The notes beneath the pieces are model-generated. The model saw only the letters and a program-made list of their open reading frames with translations. It was not told the origin of the DNA and ran no database searches. The position numbers and the translations under genes were made by a program. 64,000 nt of DNA from Exiguobacterium oxidotolerans JCM 12280 (lineage in GTDB: Bacteria; Bacillota; Bacilli; Exiguobacteriales; Exiguobacteriaceae), in contig NZ_JNIS01000001.1 of assembly GCF_000702625.1 (NCBI RefSeq), positions 1,963,001 to 2,027,000 of the forward strand, given 5' to 3'. This document shows positions 10,248 through 18,471 of this stretch, in pieces; positions within the stretch are counted from its first letter, which is position 1, and the number at the start of each line of letters is the position of its first letter.

Positions 10248-10880
10248 TTATTTAGCATTTGCTAAAAATTTTTCGAGATCAGAAATCGCTGTGATGGAAG
10301 CGTTACACTGGTCGCTGTCGATGCATAAGTAGTTCCCGACAGCACGATAATGATCAGCTGATTTATTTGTTCGGACCGAGACGAGCGCGACCTCATTGTT
10401 TGTTTTACAGAGGCTACAAATTCCATGCTGAATGTTTGGTAAATAACTGCTCTCGAGTCCAATCCACGTCCCATCGAGCGGATAAACAAAAAATTTCCTT
10501 TTGTTGCTCGTATCATTCCAGCTCAAATACGTCGTCGCTGAAAAATCAATCGTATCGAGGGGCGGAAGATGGAGTTTTTTTGTTTTTGGAAAGAGTGCCT
10601 GGATTTCGGCAACTGTAATCGCTGGAAATGGCTCGACGAACGGTTCGATTTGATCGAGATACGTGAACAGCTGCTGTTCTGAAGCTTGATTCCGGATCGT
10701 CATCAAAAGTTCCTCTTGTTCCGGTGACAGAACGGGAATGATGTCGAAGATTTTTGTCGTTGCGCTGTACAAAACGGCATCACGGACATCAGGGTCATTC
10801 ACGGTCGTTAATTGTTGAAGTAATAATTCAATTTGATTCCGGATGAAATTATATTGGTGGGGCTTGATGAATGGTTGCAT
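10248..10880 (-). CDS. elongation factor G-binding protein (FusB/FusC-like, FBP)
   Basis: 210-residue protein of the FBP family, which binds EF-G and releases it from stalled ribosomes. Acquired members (FusB, FusC) give fusidic acid resistance, and chromosomal copies are common in Firmicutes. The N-terminal half is helical (PHQYNFIRNQIELLLQQL). The C-terminal half contains the zinc-finger cysteines CSLC and CIDSDQC together with the RFFVYPLDG-like segment KRKFFVYPLDGTWIGLES. The start is ATG at 10878-10880 with AAAGGAGCG upstream on the minus strand. It stands alone between a convergent GGDEF gene and a divergent membrane protein gene. Actual resistance cannot be read from sequence. Confidence 0.85.
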   Translation of the reverse strand: MQPFIKPHQYNFIRNQIELLLQQLTTVNDPDVRDAVLYSATTKIFDIIPVLSPEQEELLMTIRNQASEQQLFTYLDQIEPFVEPFPAITVAEIQALFPKTKKLHLPPLDTIDFSATTYLSWNDTSNKRKFFVYPLDGTWIGLESSYLPNIQHGICSLCKTNNEVALVSVRTNKSADHYRAVGNYLCIDSDQCNASITAISDLEKFLANAK

Positions 10881-10994
10881 ATAATCAACGCTCCTTTATC
10901 TTTCCATCGTACCTGATTCCGTTTCTTGAAGACAGTTTTTTTGTTTTCGAGCATGTCACGTCGGGGAAAGAATAGGTAAGGAGGTGGACGCGAG

Positions 10995-11723
10995 ATGTTG
11001 ACACTGACGGGACTTCGTTTACTCAATTTTTCATCGTTTTTATTCGTTTTACTTGCTCGTGTCGTGTGGTATAAGACGCCGACCGAGTTACCGTTAGCAA
11101 TCATGCCGGCACCATTCGTTGATGCTGTCCTCGGTGTTCTGTATACGACACTCCTGATTTGGTGCATCCGTCCAGTCCGCTCTTATCCGGCCGATCGAAC
11201 GTTGATACTTGATATAAGTGGATGGTTCAGTTTGACGATGATTGGACTCGGAGCAAGTTCGATTGTAGGTCCGCCGTGGGAACTCGTGTTGATGACAGTC
11301 TCTTTCATAAGTCTTTGTCTCATCTATTCAAAAATTCAACAGCATCCGAACCGTTCACCTTGGATGCGTTCGCCTTTTTCTGTCTTTCTAGCCTGGTCGA
11401 GCGTTCAAATCTTAATTTTACCGTTTCGGATTTTACGTGATTTCCGGTTTGAGGAACTATTTGGTTTAAGTGTCTCGCTTTGGACGAGTATCATGCTGAT
11501 TGTTTTCGCCGGTGGTGTACTCGTATTCAGCTGGTTCCATTCGGATTGGGTGTTTGGTGTAGTGATGATTTGGTTTTATAGTGGGCTGTTCTTTAACGAT
11601 CGTCTCACTTGGACACAGGAATGGATTACCGTGATTGCGACGGTGGCAGTCGCAATCGTTACAGTAGTGGTCTTTCGGAGACGACAAAAGATTTTTTCAG
11701 AACAAAAAACACCAGTTTCTTGA
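10995..11723 (+). CDS. polytopic membrane protein of unknown function
   Basis: 242-residue hydrophobic protein with about seven predicted membrane helices and a short basic C-terminus (FRRRQKIFSEQ). I do not recognise a family, and no catalytic or metal-binding motif stands out. The start is ATG at 10995, preceded by AAGGAGGTGG. It is divergent from the EF-G binding protein gene and 120 bp ahead of the YflT-like stress gene. There is no terminator-like hairpin in between, so read-through into the stress genes is possible. Confidence 0.65.
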   Translation: MLTLTGLRLLNFSSFLFVLLARVVWYKTPTELPLAIMPAPFVDAVLGVLYTTLLIWCIRPVRSYPADRTLILDISGWFSLTMIGLGASSIVGPPWELVLMTVSFISLCLIYSKIQQHPNRSPWMRSPFSVFLAWSSVQILILPFRILRDFRFEELFGLSVSLWTSIMLIVFAGGVLVFSWFHSDWVFGVVMIWFYSGLFFNDRLTWTQEWITVIATVAVAIVTVVVFRRRQKIFSEQKTPVS

Positions 11724-11776
11724 AAGAAAACGACAGTTTGAATCATTGCTTTTCGTTTTTTCGGGTATATCCCTTA

Positions 11777-11857
11777 TAGAAGTTAAAAAGGGGGACACAG
11801 TCAAATGGGGAAAAAAATAGAAGTTAAAAAGGGGGACACAGTCAAATGGGGAAAAAA
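11777..11857 (+). repeat. 41-bp tandem duplication spanning a ribosome site and start codon
   Basis: A unit beginning TAGAAGTTAAAAAGGGGGAC and ending with ATGGGGAAAAAA occurs twice in tandem, at 11777 and 11818, a shift of 41 bp. The first copy has seven A after ATGGGG and opens a 29-codon frame from ATG 11805. That frame runs past the true start and ends at a TGA near 11892. The second copy supplies ATG 11846 of the stress gene. The two copies thus place two ribosome sites in front of one gene, in different frames. Confidence 0.9.
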
Positions 11858-12295
11858 CAATTTATCGGAACGTATGAAAATGAAACCGAATTGATTCGGG
11901 ATATTGAAGATTTACATTTTAAAGGGTATCTTGAGGAAGATTTATATGTCGTCTTACAGGATAAAACCGATATGGCGATGTTGCGGGGACAGTCAGCAGC
12001 ACAACTCGTCACGGGTAAACGGACATTGTTCGAGCGTTTTACTGGAAAGCCGGCGACAGAAGAGGAAATTCGAACAGCATTTACGTCACTTGGTCTAGCG
12101 GACGATGAAATCGAACGTCATGTCGTCGGTGTCCGGCATGGTGCTTACGTTTTGTTTGCGGATCGAGAAGGTGCGGAGCGACCGACACCGTCACCTAAAA
12201 GTATCTTGGAGACGGAGCCGGAAGGCATCGAAGCAGAACGGAAACTTGATCATGAAAACAGGGCATTGGAGAACGAAAACAACGATAAATTATGA
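11846..12295 (+). CDS. YflT-like general stress protein
   Basis: 149-residue protein with a heat-induced stress protein YflT domain (general stress protein 17M type) over about residues 1-100. It opens with QFIGTYENETELIRDIEDLHFKGY and contains DLYVVLQDKTDMAMLRGQ, followed by a hydrophilic Glu-rich tail. B. subtilis relatives belong to the SigB regulon; their molecular role is unknown. A paralogue with the same domain plan lies at 61669. The start is ATG 11846 with AAAAAGGGGGA upstream, the second copy of a 41-bp duplication. A UspA gene follows 33 bp downstream, so this looks like a small stress operon. Confidence 0.85.
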   Translation: MGKKQFIGTYENETELIRDIEDLHFKGYLEEDLYVVLQDKTDMAMLRGQSAAQLVTGKRTLFERFTGKPATEEEIRTAFTSLGLADDEIERHVVGVRHGAYVLFADREGAERPTPSPKSILETEPEGIEAERKLDHENRALENENNDKL

Positions 12296-12328
12296 GTGTT
12301 GCTTTTGTTTGAGTGGAGAGGGTGAACC

Positions 12329-12781
12329 ATGATGGACAGCCACTACCATACAATTCTAGTCGCAGTAGACGGATCAAAGACGCCAGACTTGGCATTTGAT
12401 AAAGCGGTCCAGTTTGCAAAAATTGATCATGCAAAGCTCGTCATCACACATGTCATCGACATTCAGACGTTCGCAAATGTCCGTGCCAACCAACGTTTCA
12501 TTGACCAAAACGTGACAGAGTATGCACAAGAATTACTTGAACGATACGAAAAACAGGCACATGAAGCCGGGGTGGATGCAGTCGAGCTCGTCATCGAGAC
12601 AGGGTCACCGAAGACGCTGATCCCGAAAGTGATTGCACCGCGTGTCGGGGCGGGACTGATTGTCTGTGGGGCTGTCGGCATGAACGCGATGGAACGGATC
12701 ATGATTGGGAGTGTGTCTGAAAACATTGCCCGTTATGCGAAATGCGACATTTACATCGTCCGTCCAAAAACGTTAAATTAA
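12329..12781 (+). CDS. UspA family universal stress protein
   Basis: 150-residue single-domain universal stress protein. The N-terminal strand ILVAVDGSKTPDLAFDKA and the ATP-binding glycine signature GAVGMNAMERIMIGSVSENI near the C-terminus fit the nucleotide-binding Usp subgroup (G-2x-G-9x-G-S/T pattern). The start is ATG 12329, with GGAGAGGGTG upstream. ATG 12332 is possible but would alter only one residue. It is likely co-transcribed with the upstream YflT-like gene, and a strong terminator follows. Confidence 0.9.
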   Translation: MMDSHYHTILVAVDGSKTPDLAFDKAVQFAKIDHAKLVITHVIDIQTFANVRANQRFIDQNVTEYAQELLERYEKQAHEAGVDAVELVIETGSPKTLIPKVIAPRVGAGLIVCGAVGMNAMERIMIGSVSENIARYAKCDIYIVRPKTLN

Positions 12782-12783
12782 TC

Positions 12784-12839
12784 AAAAAAGATAAGCAGTC
12801 TCTTAACGATAGTAGCTTAAGAGATCGCTTATCTTTTTT
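12784..12839. terminator. bidirectional terminator after the stress genes
   Basis: Arms AAAAAAGATAAGC / GCTTATCTTTTTT with an inner stem (TCTTAA / TTAAGA). It serves the UspA gene and the convergent small membrane protein gene. Confidence 0.9.
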
Positions 12840-12842
12840 AGG

Positions 12843-13037
12843 TTACTTTGTTAGCAGGTAATAAAATACACCAAGTACGATTAAGATGACCGGTAGTAAA
12901 ATCAAGTACATCCAAACCATGTTTTTAGCAGTTGTTTTGTTACTGTAGCTTTCTTCATTGCGGCTACGTCCGACCATGAGTGTAAAAATAAGTCCAATGA
13001 TGCAAATCACAAGGGCAATCCAAAATAAAGCTGTCAT
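12843..13037 (-). CDS. small two-helix membrane protein, unknown
   Basis: 64-residue protein with two hydrophobic helices (ALFWIALVICIIGLIFTLMV and WMYLILLPVILIVLGVFYYL) joined by a short polar loop with RSRNEESYSNK. The frame is open further upstream to 13091. The GGAGGTAACAG site on the minus strand directly precedes ATG at 13035-13037, so this shorter start is preferred. I do not recognise a family. It is divergent from the MarR gene, so the intergenic operator described below could also affect it. Confidence 0.7.
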   Translation of the reverse strand: MTALFWIALVICIIGLIFTLMVGRSRNEESYSNKTTAKNMVWMYLILLPVILIVLGVFYYLLTK

Positions 13038-13150
13038 TCTGTTACCTCCTTCATGTACCAAGCATGAGCTCTCTTTCATCATATCGAACATTGATTGCGT
13101 CTGTCTGCCTAATTGTGACAGTTTGAAGTTGACGTCAGCTAGTTGAGGGG

Positions 13151-13173
13151 CTAAACTAACACTAACAGTTTAG
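13151..13173 (+). promoter_or_regulatory. candidate MarR operator
   Basis: Perfect inverted repeat CTAAACT / AGTTTAG (13151-13157 and 13167-13173) with a 9-base spacer. A further TAAACTA half-site (13179-13185) lies between the ribosome site and ATG 13187. Position and symmetry fit an autoregulatory MarR binding site; the assignment is inference. Confidence 0.6.
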
Positions 13174-13186
13174 GAGGTAAACTAAA

Positions 13187-13630
13187 ATGAAAGACAATCT
13201 TCGGGAAGCCGTCCTTCTGTTTGAGGAAGTCATGATTCATGGGACGGAACGCGTATTAAAGTCCGTTGAATCTCCCGTGTGGCGTTTGTATTCTCCAGAG
13301 CAACTTCATTTATTGAAAATCGTCGGTAAGTACGGACCGATTGCTTCAGGACGAATCGCCGTCATGCAAGGTGTCCATAAAAGCGCGATTTCAAACCGTC
13401 TGAAAAAGTTGAATGAAAAAGGACTCGTTGAAGTCGAACGGGCGGAAGATGATCATCGGACAAAACAAATCATTTTGACGCAAGCAGGACACGATGTCGT
13501 CGAGGAATCGAACCAGGCAATCTATCTCTATTTGGAACAATTGATTGACGGTAAGGTCGAGGACGATGAAATTCAACAGTTTATCGAAACGTTTAAAAAG
13601 GTCAAATCGATTTTAAAGATTGAAGATTAA
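13187..13630 (+). CDS. MarR family transcriptional regulator
   Basis: 147-residue winged-helix regulator. The helix-turn-helix segment ASGRIAVMQGVHKSAISNRLKKL is followed by the wing GLVEVERAEDDHRTKQIILT, and flanking helices form the dimer interface. It resembles the regulator paired with an MMPL-type exporter in Bacillus (ydgG-ydgH arrangement, from memory). Ribosome site GGAGG lies in the candidate operator region, so autorepression could also block translation start. The exporter gene begins 39 bp downstream without a terminator, making a two-gene operon. The ligand is unknown. Confidence 0.88.
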   Translation: MKDNLREAVLLFEEVMIHGTERVLKSVESPVWRLYSPEQLHLLKIVGKYGPIASGRIAVMQGVHKSAISNRLKKLNEKGLVEVERAEDDHRTKQIILTQAGHDVVEESNQAIYLYLEQLIDGKVEDDEIQQFIETFKKVKSILKIED

Positions 13631-13669
13631 GCAGCAGAGAAAAATAGAACTAGAAGAGGTGGAGAAGGC

Positions 13670-16339
13670 ATGCGACAAATCGTCAAGTGGCGCTGGCCAA
13701 TCGTAATCGTCTTGTTGATTGCGACAGTCGGTCTATTTTTAGCGGCACCGAACTTATCGAAACAAGCAGAAGATGCGGGAGCGATTCAACTCGCAAGTGA
13801 TGCAGACTCGCAGCGCGCAGCAGATATTTTACAGGCAGCTGGTGCAAGCGAAGAAACCATTTCGCTCGTCATCCCGTTAAAGGACAAGGTCTCAGCGTCT
13901 GACCGCACTGACATCGGTCAAATCGTGACGGATTTAGAAAAACTCGACAAACCTGTGACCGGTGTCCTTAATCCGTTTGAAAGTGAGGAAACGGAAGGAC
14001 AACTCGTCTCAAAAGATAAAAAAACAGTGCTCGTTCCAATTACAGTGGACGGGTCGCAAGAAGAAATTACAGCGCTCGCGGAAAAAATCCGGGCGGATGT
14101 CCTTCCGAACGACCGGACGATTTATCTGACAGGTGAATCGCTGATTAATGCGGACGTCAACAAAAGTTCGCAAGAAGGACTGAAACGGACGGAGTTAATT
14201 ACTGTCGGTTTGATTTTTGGTTTATTGCTCATCGTTTTCCGTTCGATCGTCACACCGTTCGTTCCACTGCTTGCAGTCGGCGTAACCTACCTGATGAGCC
14301 AATCGTTTGTGGCGTTTTTTGTTGATTGGTTCGGTTTCCCGGTCTCGAACTTCACACAAATCTTCCTCGTCGCGATTTTATTCGGGATTGGGACAGATTA
14401 CTGTATCTTACTGTTAAGCCGCTACAAAGAAGAACTGACAGCTGGACATGACGTCGAAACGGCAATCGTCAACACGTATAAAACAGCGGGTCGGACATTG
14501 CTGATCAGTGGGATTGCCGTTCTCGTCGGTTTCTCGGCAATCGGATTCGCAGATTTCCCGATCTTTAAATCATCGGTTGCAGTCGCAGTCGGGATTGCCG
14601 TCTTACTGCTCGTCCTGTTTACACTCGTTCCATTCTTCATGGCGACGCTAAAAGAAAAATTATTCTGGCCGTCGAAAAGTGCCGCGAGTCACCGTGATAG
14701 TAAGTTATGGGCACGTTACGGCGGATTATCGATTCGCCGTCCATTGCTCGCGATGGCAATCGTCGCTGTCATTACAGTCCCGACGCTCTTTACGTATGAT
14801 GACGATCTTTCATTCAATACAGTCGATGAGATTGGAGAAAAATACGAAACCGTCAAAGGGTTAAATGCGATTTCAGACGGATTTGGTGCGGGAGAATCGC
14901 TCCCCGTCAACGTCATCTTAAAGGACGATAAAGACATCGTGACAGAAGAAACGCTCCCTTACGCGGAGCAGTTAAGTCGTGAGCTCGTCAAATTGGATGG
15001 TGTCAAATCCGTTCGGTCGATTTCAAGACCAACGGGTGAGGTCATCCCCGATTTATACGTCGACCGCCAACTCGCGCAAATTGCAGATGGAGTCAAAGAT
15101 GCCAATGCGGGTCTTGGTGAAGTCAGTCAAGGTCTAGAGGAAGTCGAAAAAAACCTTCAATCGATCAGTGGACAGCTTCCGGCTGGAGACGAAGCGACGG
15201 CTGGGGCAACACAATTGCAACAGGCAGCAGATGGTCTCGGTCAAATCAATCAACAGCTCGGCGCTGTCGGTCAAGGACTGCAAACGACACAAAACATACC
15301 GCAAGCGGTCGGGACGTTGTCCGCTTTATCGGAACAATTGACGCAAATTGAAACCGGGATTGCGCAAGCGGCGACAGGAATTGAACAACAAGGTGCACAA
15401 GCTGGACAGCTCGGTGGTGGCTTGACGCAACTTGCGGACGGTGTCGGTTCGGCAAATGACGGTCTTCAAAAAATCGAAGACGGTTTAACGGATGTAGCGG
15501 ATATTCTGACTGAGATGGGCGATTCGAAAACGATTCGCGGGACCGGAATGTTTATTCCGAAAGAGACGTTAACGAATAAAGAGTTTGAACCGGTCATCGA
15601 ACGATATGCAATTGATGACGAAACAGGATTGAAGTTTGAAGTCATCTTAAACGACGATCCCTATTCGCCAAAAGCGATCGAAACAGTCGCGGCGATTAAA
15701 AAAACGACTGCGAGTACGTTAAAAGATACGCCACTCGAAGAGGCGAAAGTGGCTTACGGTGGTATTTCAAGCATCAACAGTGACTTAAATGATACGTCAA
15801 AAGCGGACTTTTCGCGGACGGTCGCGATTATGATCGTGAGTCTGTTCATCGTCCTCGCAATCATGTTCCGTTCGTTCATCATGCCGCTGTTCATGATTGG
15901 TTCATTGTTACTGACGTACTATACGTCGGTCTCGATTGCAGAGTTGATTTTCGTCAACGGACTTGGGTATGACGGGATCAGTTGGGCGGTTCCGTTCTTC
16001 GGTTTCGTCATGCTCGTTGCACTTGGCATCGACTATTCAATCTTCCTCCTAGATCGCTTCCGTGAAGAAACGATCAACGGACTTGAGACGAAAGAAGCGA
16101 TGTACATCTCGATGAAAAAAATGGGATCGGTCATCATTACGGCAGCAATCATTCTCGCCGGTACGTTCGGTGCGATGATGCCATCCGGTGTCCTCAGTCT
16201 CGTTCAAATCGCGACGATTGTCATCACGGGTCTTCTCTTGTATGGATTGATTGTCTTACCGCTCTTGATCCCAGCGATTACGGTTTCGTTCGGTTCAGGT
16301 GTCTGGTGGCCTTTCCGTCAAAAAGAAAATAAGAAGTAA
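13670..16339 (+). CDS. MMPL/RND-type exporter (YdgH-like)
   Basis: 889-residue inner-membrane exporter of the MMPL branch of the RND superfamily. It consists of two homologous halves, each with one helix, a large extracellular loop and five more helices. The RND-typical segments FGIGTDYCILLLSRYKEEL in the first half and LGIDYSIFLLDRFREE in the second hold the proton-relay Asp. The second extracellular loop (about 465-625) is an unusually long heptad-rich region with repeated LGEVSQGLEEVEKNL and LAQIADGV-type motifs. It probably forms a helical hairpin outside the cell. The MarR gene in front suggests induction by a lipid-like or toxic compound, though the substrate is unknown. Confidence 0.9.
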   Translation: MRQIVKWRWPIVIVLLIATVGLFLAAPNLSKQAEDAGAIQLASDADSQRAADILQAAGASEETISLVIPLKDKVSASDRTDIGQIVTDLEKLDKPVTGVLNPFESEETEGQLVSKDKKTVLVPITVDGSQEEITALAEKIRADVLPNDRTIYLTGESLINADVNKSSQEGLKRTELITVGLIFGLLLIVFRSIVTPFVPLLAVGVTYLMSQSFVAFFVDWFGFPVSNFTQIFLVAILFGIGTDYCILLLSRYKEELTAGHDVETAIVNTYKTAGRTLLISGIAVLVGFSAIGFADFPIFKSSVAVAVGIAVLLLVLFTLVPFFMATLKEKLFWPSKSAASHRDSKLWARYGGLSIRRPLLAMAIVAVITVPTLFTYDDDLSFNTVDEIGEKYETVKGLNAISDGFGAGESLPVNVILKDDKDIVTEETLPYAEQLSRELVKLDGVKSVRSISRPTGEVIPDLYVDRQLAQIADGVKDANAGLGEVSQGLEEVEKNLQSISGQLPAGDEATAGATQLQQAADGLGQINQQLGAVGQGLQTTQNIPQAVGTLSALSEQLTQIETGIAQAATGIEQQGAQAGQLGGGLTQLADGVGSANDGLQKIEDGLTDVADILTEMGDSKTIRGTGMFIPKETLTNKEFEPVIERYAIDDETGLKFEVILNDDPYSPKAIETVAAIKKTTASTLKDTPLEEAKVAYGGISSINSDLNDTSKADFSRTVAIMIVSLFIVLAIMFRSFIMPLFMIGSLLLTYYTSVSIAELIFVNGLGYDGISWAVPFFGFVMLVALGIDYSIFLLDRFREETINGLETKEAMYISMKKMGSVIITAAIILAGTFGAMMPSGVLSLVQIATIVITGLLLYGLIVLPLLIPAITVSFGSGVWWPFRQKENKK

Positions 16340-16351
16340 AGGCATTAAACT

Positions 16352-16384
16352 AGTCCATCCGGGCGTCATCCGGATGGGCTTTTT
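16352..16384 (+). terminator. terminator of the MarR-MMPL operon
   Basis: Stem AGTCCATCCGG / CCGGATGGGCT (one G-U pair), loop GCGTCAT, then TTTT. Confidence 0.85.
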
Positions 16385-16413
16385 CGTTATACTACAAGCA
16401 GGAGGCGATGAAG

Positions 16414-17265
16414 ATGCAACAATTCAATCAATTGACGGACCGTGTGTGGTATCAAACACCGGTCAGTGAAACGGATCGACCGATTTTAGGGTTGATTGTC
16501 GGAGCAAAACGCAGTCTGATGATTGACGCAGGAAACTCGAGCCAGCATGCGGCACTGTTTTTAGAAGAAGTGGAGCGACAGGGCTTGAAAAAACCTGATT
16601 TACTGGCATTGACGCATTGGCACTGGGATCATATTTTTGGTTTGAAAGAAATGAACGTACCGTCCATCGCGACGAAGCGGACAGTCGCGCGAATTGAACA
16701 GATGCTTGATTATGATTGGACAGATGAAGCACTTGAAGCGCGGATTGGGCAGGGAATCGAGATTCCGTTTTGTGCCGATGCCATCAAGCTCGAGTTTGGT
16801 CCGACACGTGATATAGCAGTACAATTGCCAGATATTCAATTCGAGGGAGAACTTGTCGTCGACTTAGGGGGCGTACACTGTATATTACGAGAAGTTGAAA
16901 ACGATCATTCACCCGGTAGTCTGCTCGTTTACATACCGGAAGAACGTGTCTTATTTTTAGGGGACGCGATGTATGCCGATATCTTTTCGGCGAAATGGAA
17001 CTATACGGTCGAGCGAATGACGTTGCTACTCGATGCAATCGCGGAGTATGATGCGGCGTATTATGTCTGGTCGCATGGTGAGGCGATGCCCCGCGAAGTG
17101 TTCGAACAAGAAGTCGCGATGTTACGTCAGGCGATGGATGTGACGGAGCGAGCAGGTGGGAAGATTTCAGAGATGCGTCGGTTATACAAAGAAACGGTCG
17201 ACCGTGTGTTAACGACGGACGAAGAAGAAACACTCGTCTTTTTTGCGAACGGGATGAAATCTTAA
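16414..17265 (+). CDS. metallo-beta-lactamase fold hydrolase
   Basis: 283-residue hydrolase with the metal-binding signature THWHWDH (HxHxDH) near residue 70. A second ligand block VENDHSPGSLLVY and the FLGDAMYAD segment (metal-bridging Asp) follow, with a late His in YVWSHGE. All ligands for a dinuclear metal site appear present. The substrate cannot be told from sequence; relatives include lactonases, glyoxalase II-like enzymes and lactamases. ATG 16408 is also open, but it touches the GGAGG site, so ATG 16414 at normal spacing is chosen. Monocistronic between two terminators. Confidence 0.85.
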   Translation: MQQFNQLTDRVWYQTPVSETDRPILGLIVGAKRSLMIDAGNSSQHAALFLEEVERQGLKKPDLLALTHWHWDHIFGLKEMNVPSIATKRTVARIEQMLDYDWTDEALEARIGQGIEIPFCADAIKLEFGPTRDIAVQLPDIQFEGELVVDLGGVHCILREVENDHSPGSLLVYIPEERVLFLGDAMYADIFSAKWNYTVERMTLLLDAIAEYDAAYYVWSHGEAMPREVFEQEVAMLRQAMDVTERAGGKISEMRRLYKETVDRVLTTDEEETLVFFANGMKS

Positions 17266-17360
17266 AGCAATCGATTGTCAGTTCGGAAGGAATTGATGCC
17301 GCCAAAGGCGAAATTGTTCAATATGAGAAAAATTGGATAGTTGAGAAAGGGAGTTGTATA

Positions 17361-17486
17361 ATGTATCCGGATAAAAATAATCGGAACGAAACAAGCGACC
17401 GTGTTTTTTTTGGTACGGGAAAATTCTTTTTCGTCTTTGTGATTGCGCTAGTGCTCTATGTCCTCTATGACTTGTATCTCCAATAA
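17361..17486 (+). CDS. 41-residue single-helix membrane peptide
   Basis: Short frame MYPDKNNRNETSDRVFF followed by a hydrophobic stretch FFFVFVIALVLYVLYDLYL and a stop. Ribosome site AAAGGGAG lies eight bases before ATG 17361, and a terminator hairpin follows 16 bp after the stop. These signals make it a likely real small gene. The polar N-terminus and one C-terminal helix suggest a small membrane-associated regulator or subunit. I do not recognise it. Confidence 0.6.
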   Translation: MYPDKNNRNETSDRVFFGTGKFFFVFVIALVLYVLYDLYLQ

Positions 17487-17501
17487 GAACAATCTGACGC
17501 G

Positions 17502-17535
17502 TCACCTTCCTGAAAAAATCGGGAGGTGATTTTTT
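17502..17535 (+). terminator. terminator after the small membrane peptide gene
   Basis: Imperfect stem TCACCTTCCTGA / TCGGGAGGTGA followed by six T. Confidence 0.75.
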
Positions 17536-17619
17536 GATTTTTAGGGGAGTGCAAAGAGACCAAATTTTGGGTAATAATCACCATGAGACACTTACAGGTT
17601 TTTGCAGAGGAGGCACAAC

Positions 17620-18324
17620 ATGAAACGCATCCAGATTGCCGACTTTGATCGTCGTTTACCTGGGAGAGAGCTCCGGGAGACGACGCATTATTATGAAGTG
17701 ATTTTTATGAAAGATTACGAAGAAATGTATCCTTCAACACAAGTACGAACGATTCAATTGGCAGATATATGTGTCAACTTAATCGTGATGCCGGAGCAGA
17801 CGTATCTCGTCTCCGCGTTGTTTTTGAAGCCGGTCGAAGTAACAGACGTCGTCGCCTGGATTCAACTGTACACGATTAGTTTCGCGCAAGCAGACGCGTC
17901 AGGATATTATGTCGAACAGGCGGATGAGATTCTTGAAATCGTATTGTATCAAGGCAACCCCATCGTCATCGCAACGAGAGGGGATGACCGACTATATTAT
18001 GCGACGAAAGGAGCAATCGAGGTGCGTCGAGCGACAAACGAAGGGATTGGAAAAAAACCGTTATTGTATTTAAATGGGGAAGCTTGGTTCGGGGTTCCGC
18101 GTTTAGAGTTCAATCCAAAGCAAGATGAGCTTCATGTGAACGGGACGTTTTTATTTGCTGATTATATGGATGCCTATCAAGGGCACGTCGGCTTCTTCCG
18201 TCAGGCGACACCCGATTTACCGACCGTGTTGTTAGTCGGACGAGCCATCATCGAGATGGAATTGACAGAGAATCCAGATGGCAGTCGGATTTTAGTCATT
18301 GAACAACCGTACGATGAGGCATGA
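17620..18324 (+). CDS. hypothetical soluble protein
   Basis: 234-residue protein with no signal peptide or membrane helix. It is rich in beta-forming segments (TYLVSALFLKPVEVTDVVAWIQ, ILEIVLYQGNPIVIAT) and lacks cysteine clusters or an obvious catalytic motif. I do not recognise the family. The frame opens at TTG 17602, but GAGGAGG (17607-17613) precedes ATG 17620 at good spacing, so that start is used. It stands alone ahead of the ROK regulator; no functional link is visible. Confidence 0.65.
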   Translation: MKRIQIADFDRRLPGRELRETTHYYEVIFMKDYEEMYPSTQVRTIQLADICVNLIVMPEQTYLVSALFLKPVEVTDVVAWIQLYTISFAQADASGYYVEQADEILEIVLYQGNPIVIATRGDDRLYYATKGAIEVRRATNEGIGKKPLLYLNGEAWFGVPRLEFNPKQDELHVNGTFLFADYMDAYQGHVGFFRQATPDLPTVLLVGRAIIEMELTENPDGSRILVIEQPYDEA

Positions 18325-18471
18325 CATGTGTAGATGTAGAATCGTCTTCTTTGCTAAGCCAGTGAAGAGGACATTTTTTGGTTTGAAGAAAAGGGTTGAA
18401 ACGGGACAGTGAAATCCCTTACAAAATGTGCGAAGATAGGAAGGAGAAGGTTAGAGGGGATGAGGGGAAGC

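Noticed and set aside
10248-10880. Acquired fusidic acid resistance gene
   Set aside because: The gene has neighbours and base use like the rest of the window and no mobile element nearby. It is better read as a resident EF-G binding protein.
11736-11768. SigB promoter before the YflT gene
   Set aside because: GGGTAT (11763-11768) is a good -10, but the nearest GTTTGA is 21 bases upstream instead of about 12-15. Not strong enough to call.
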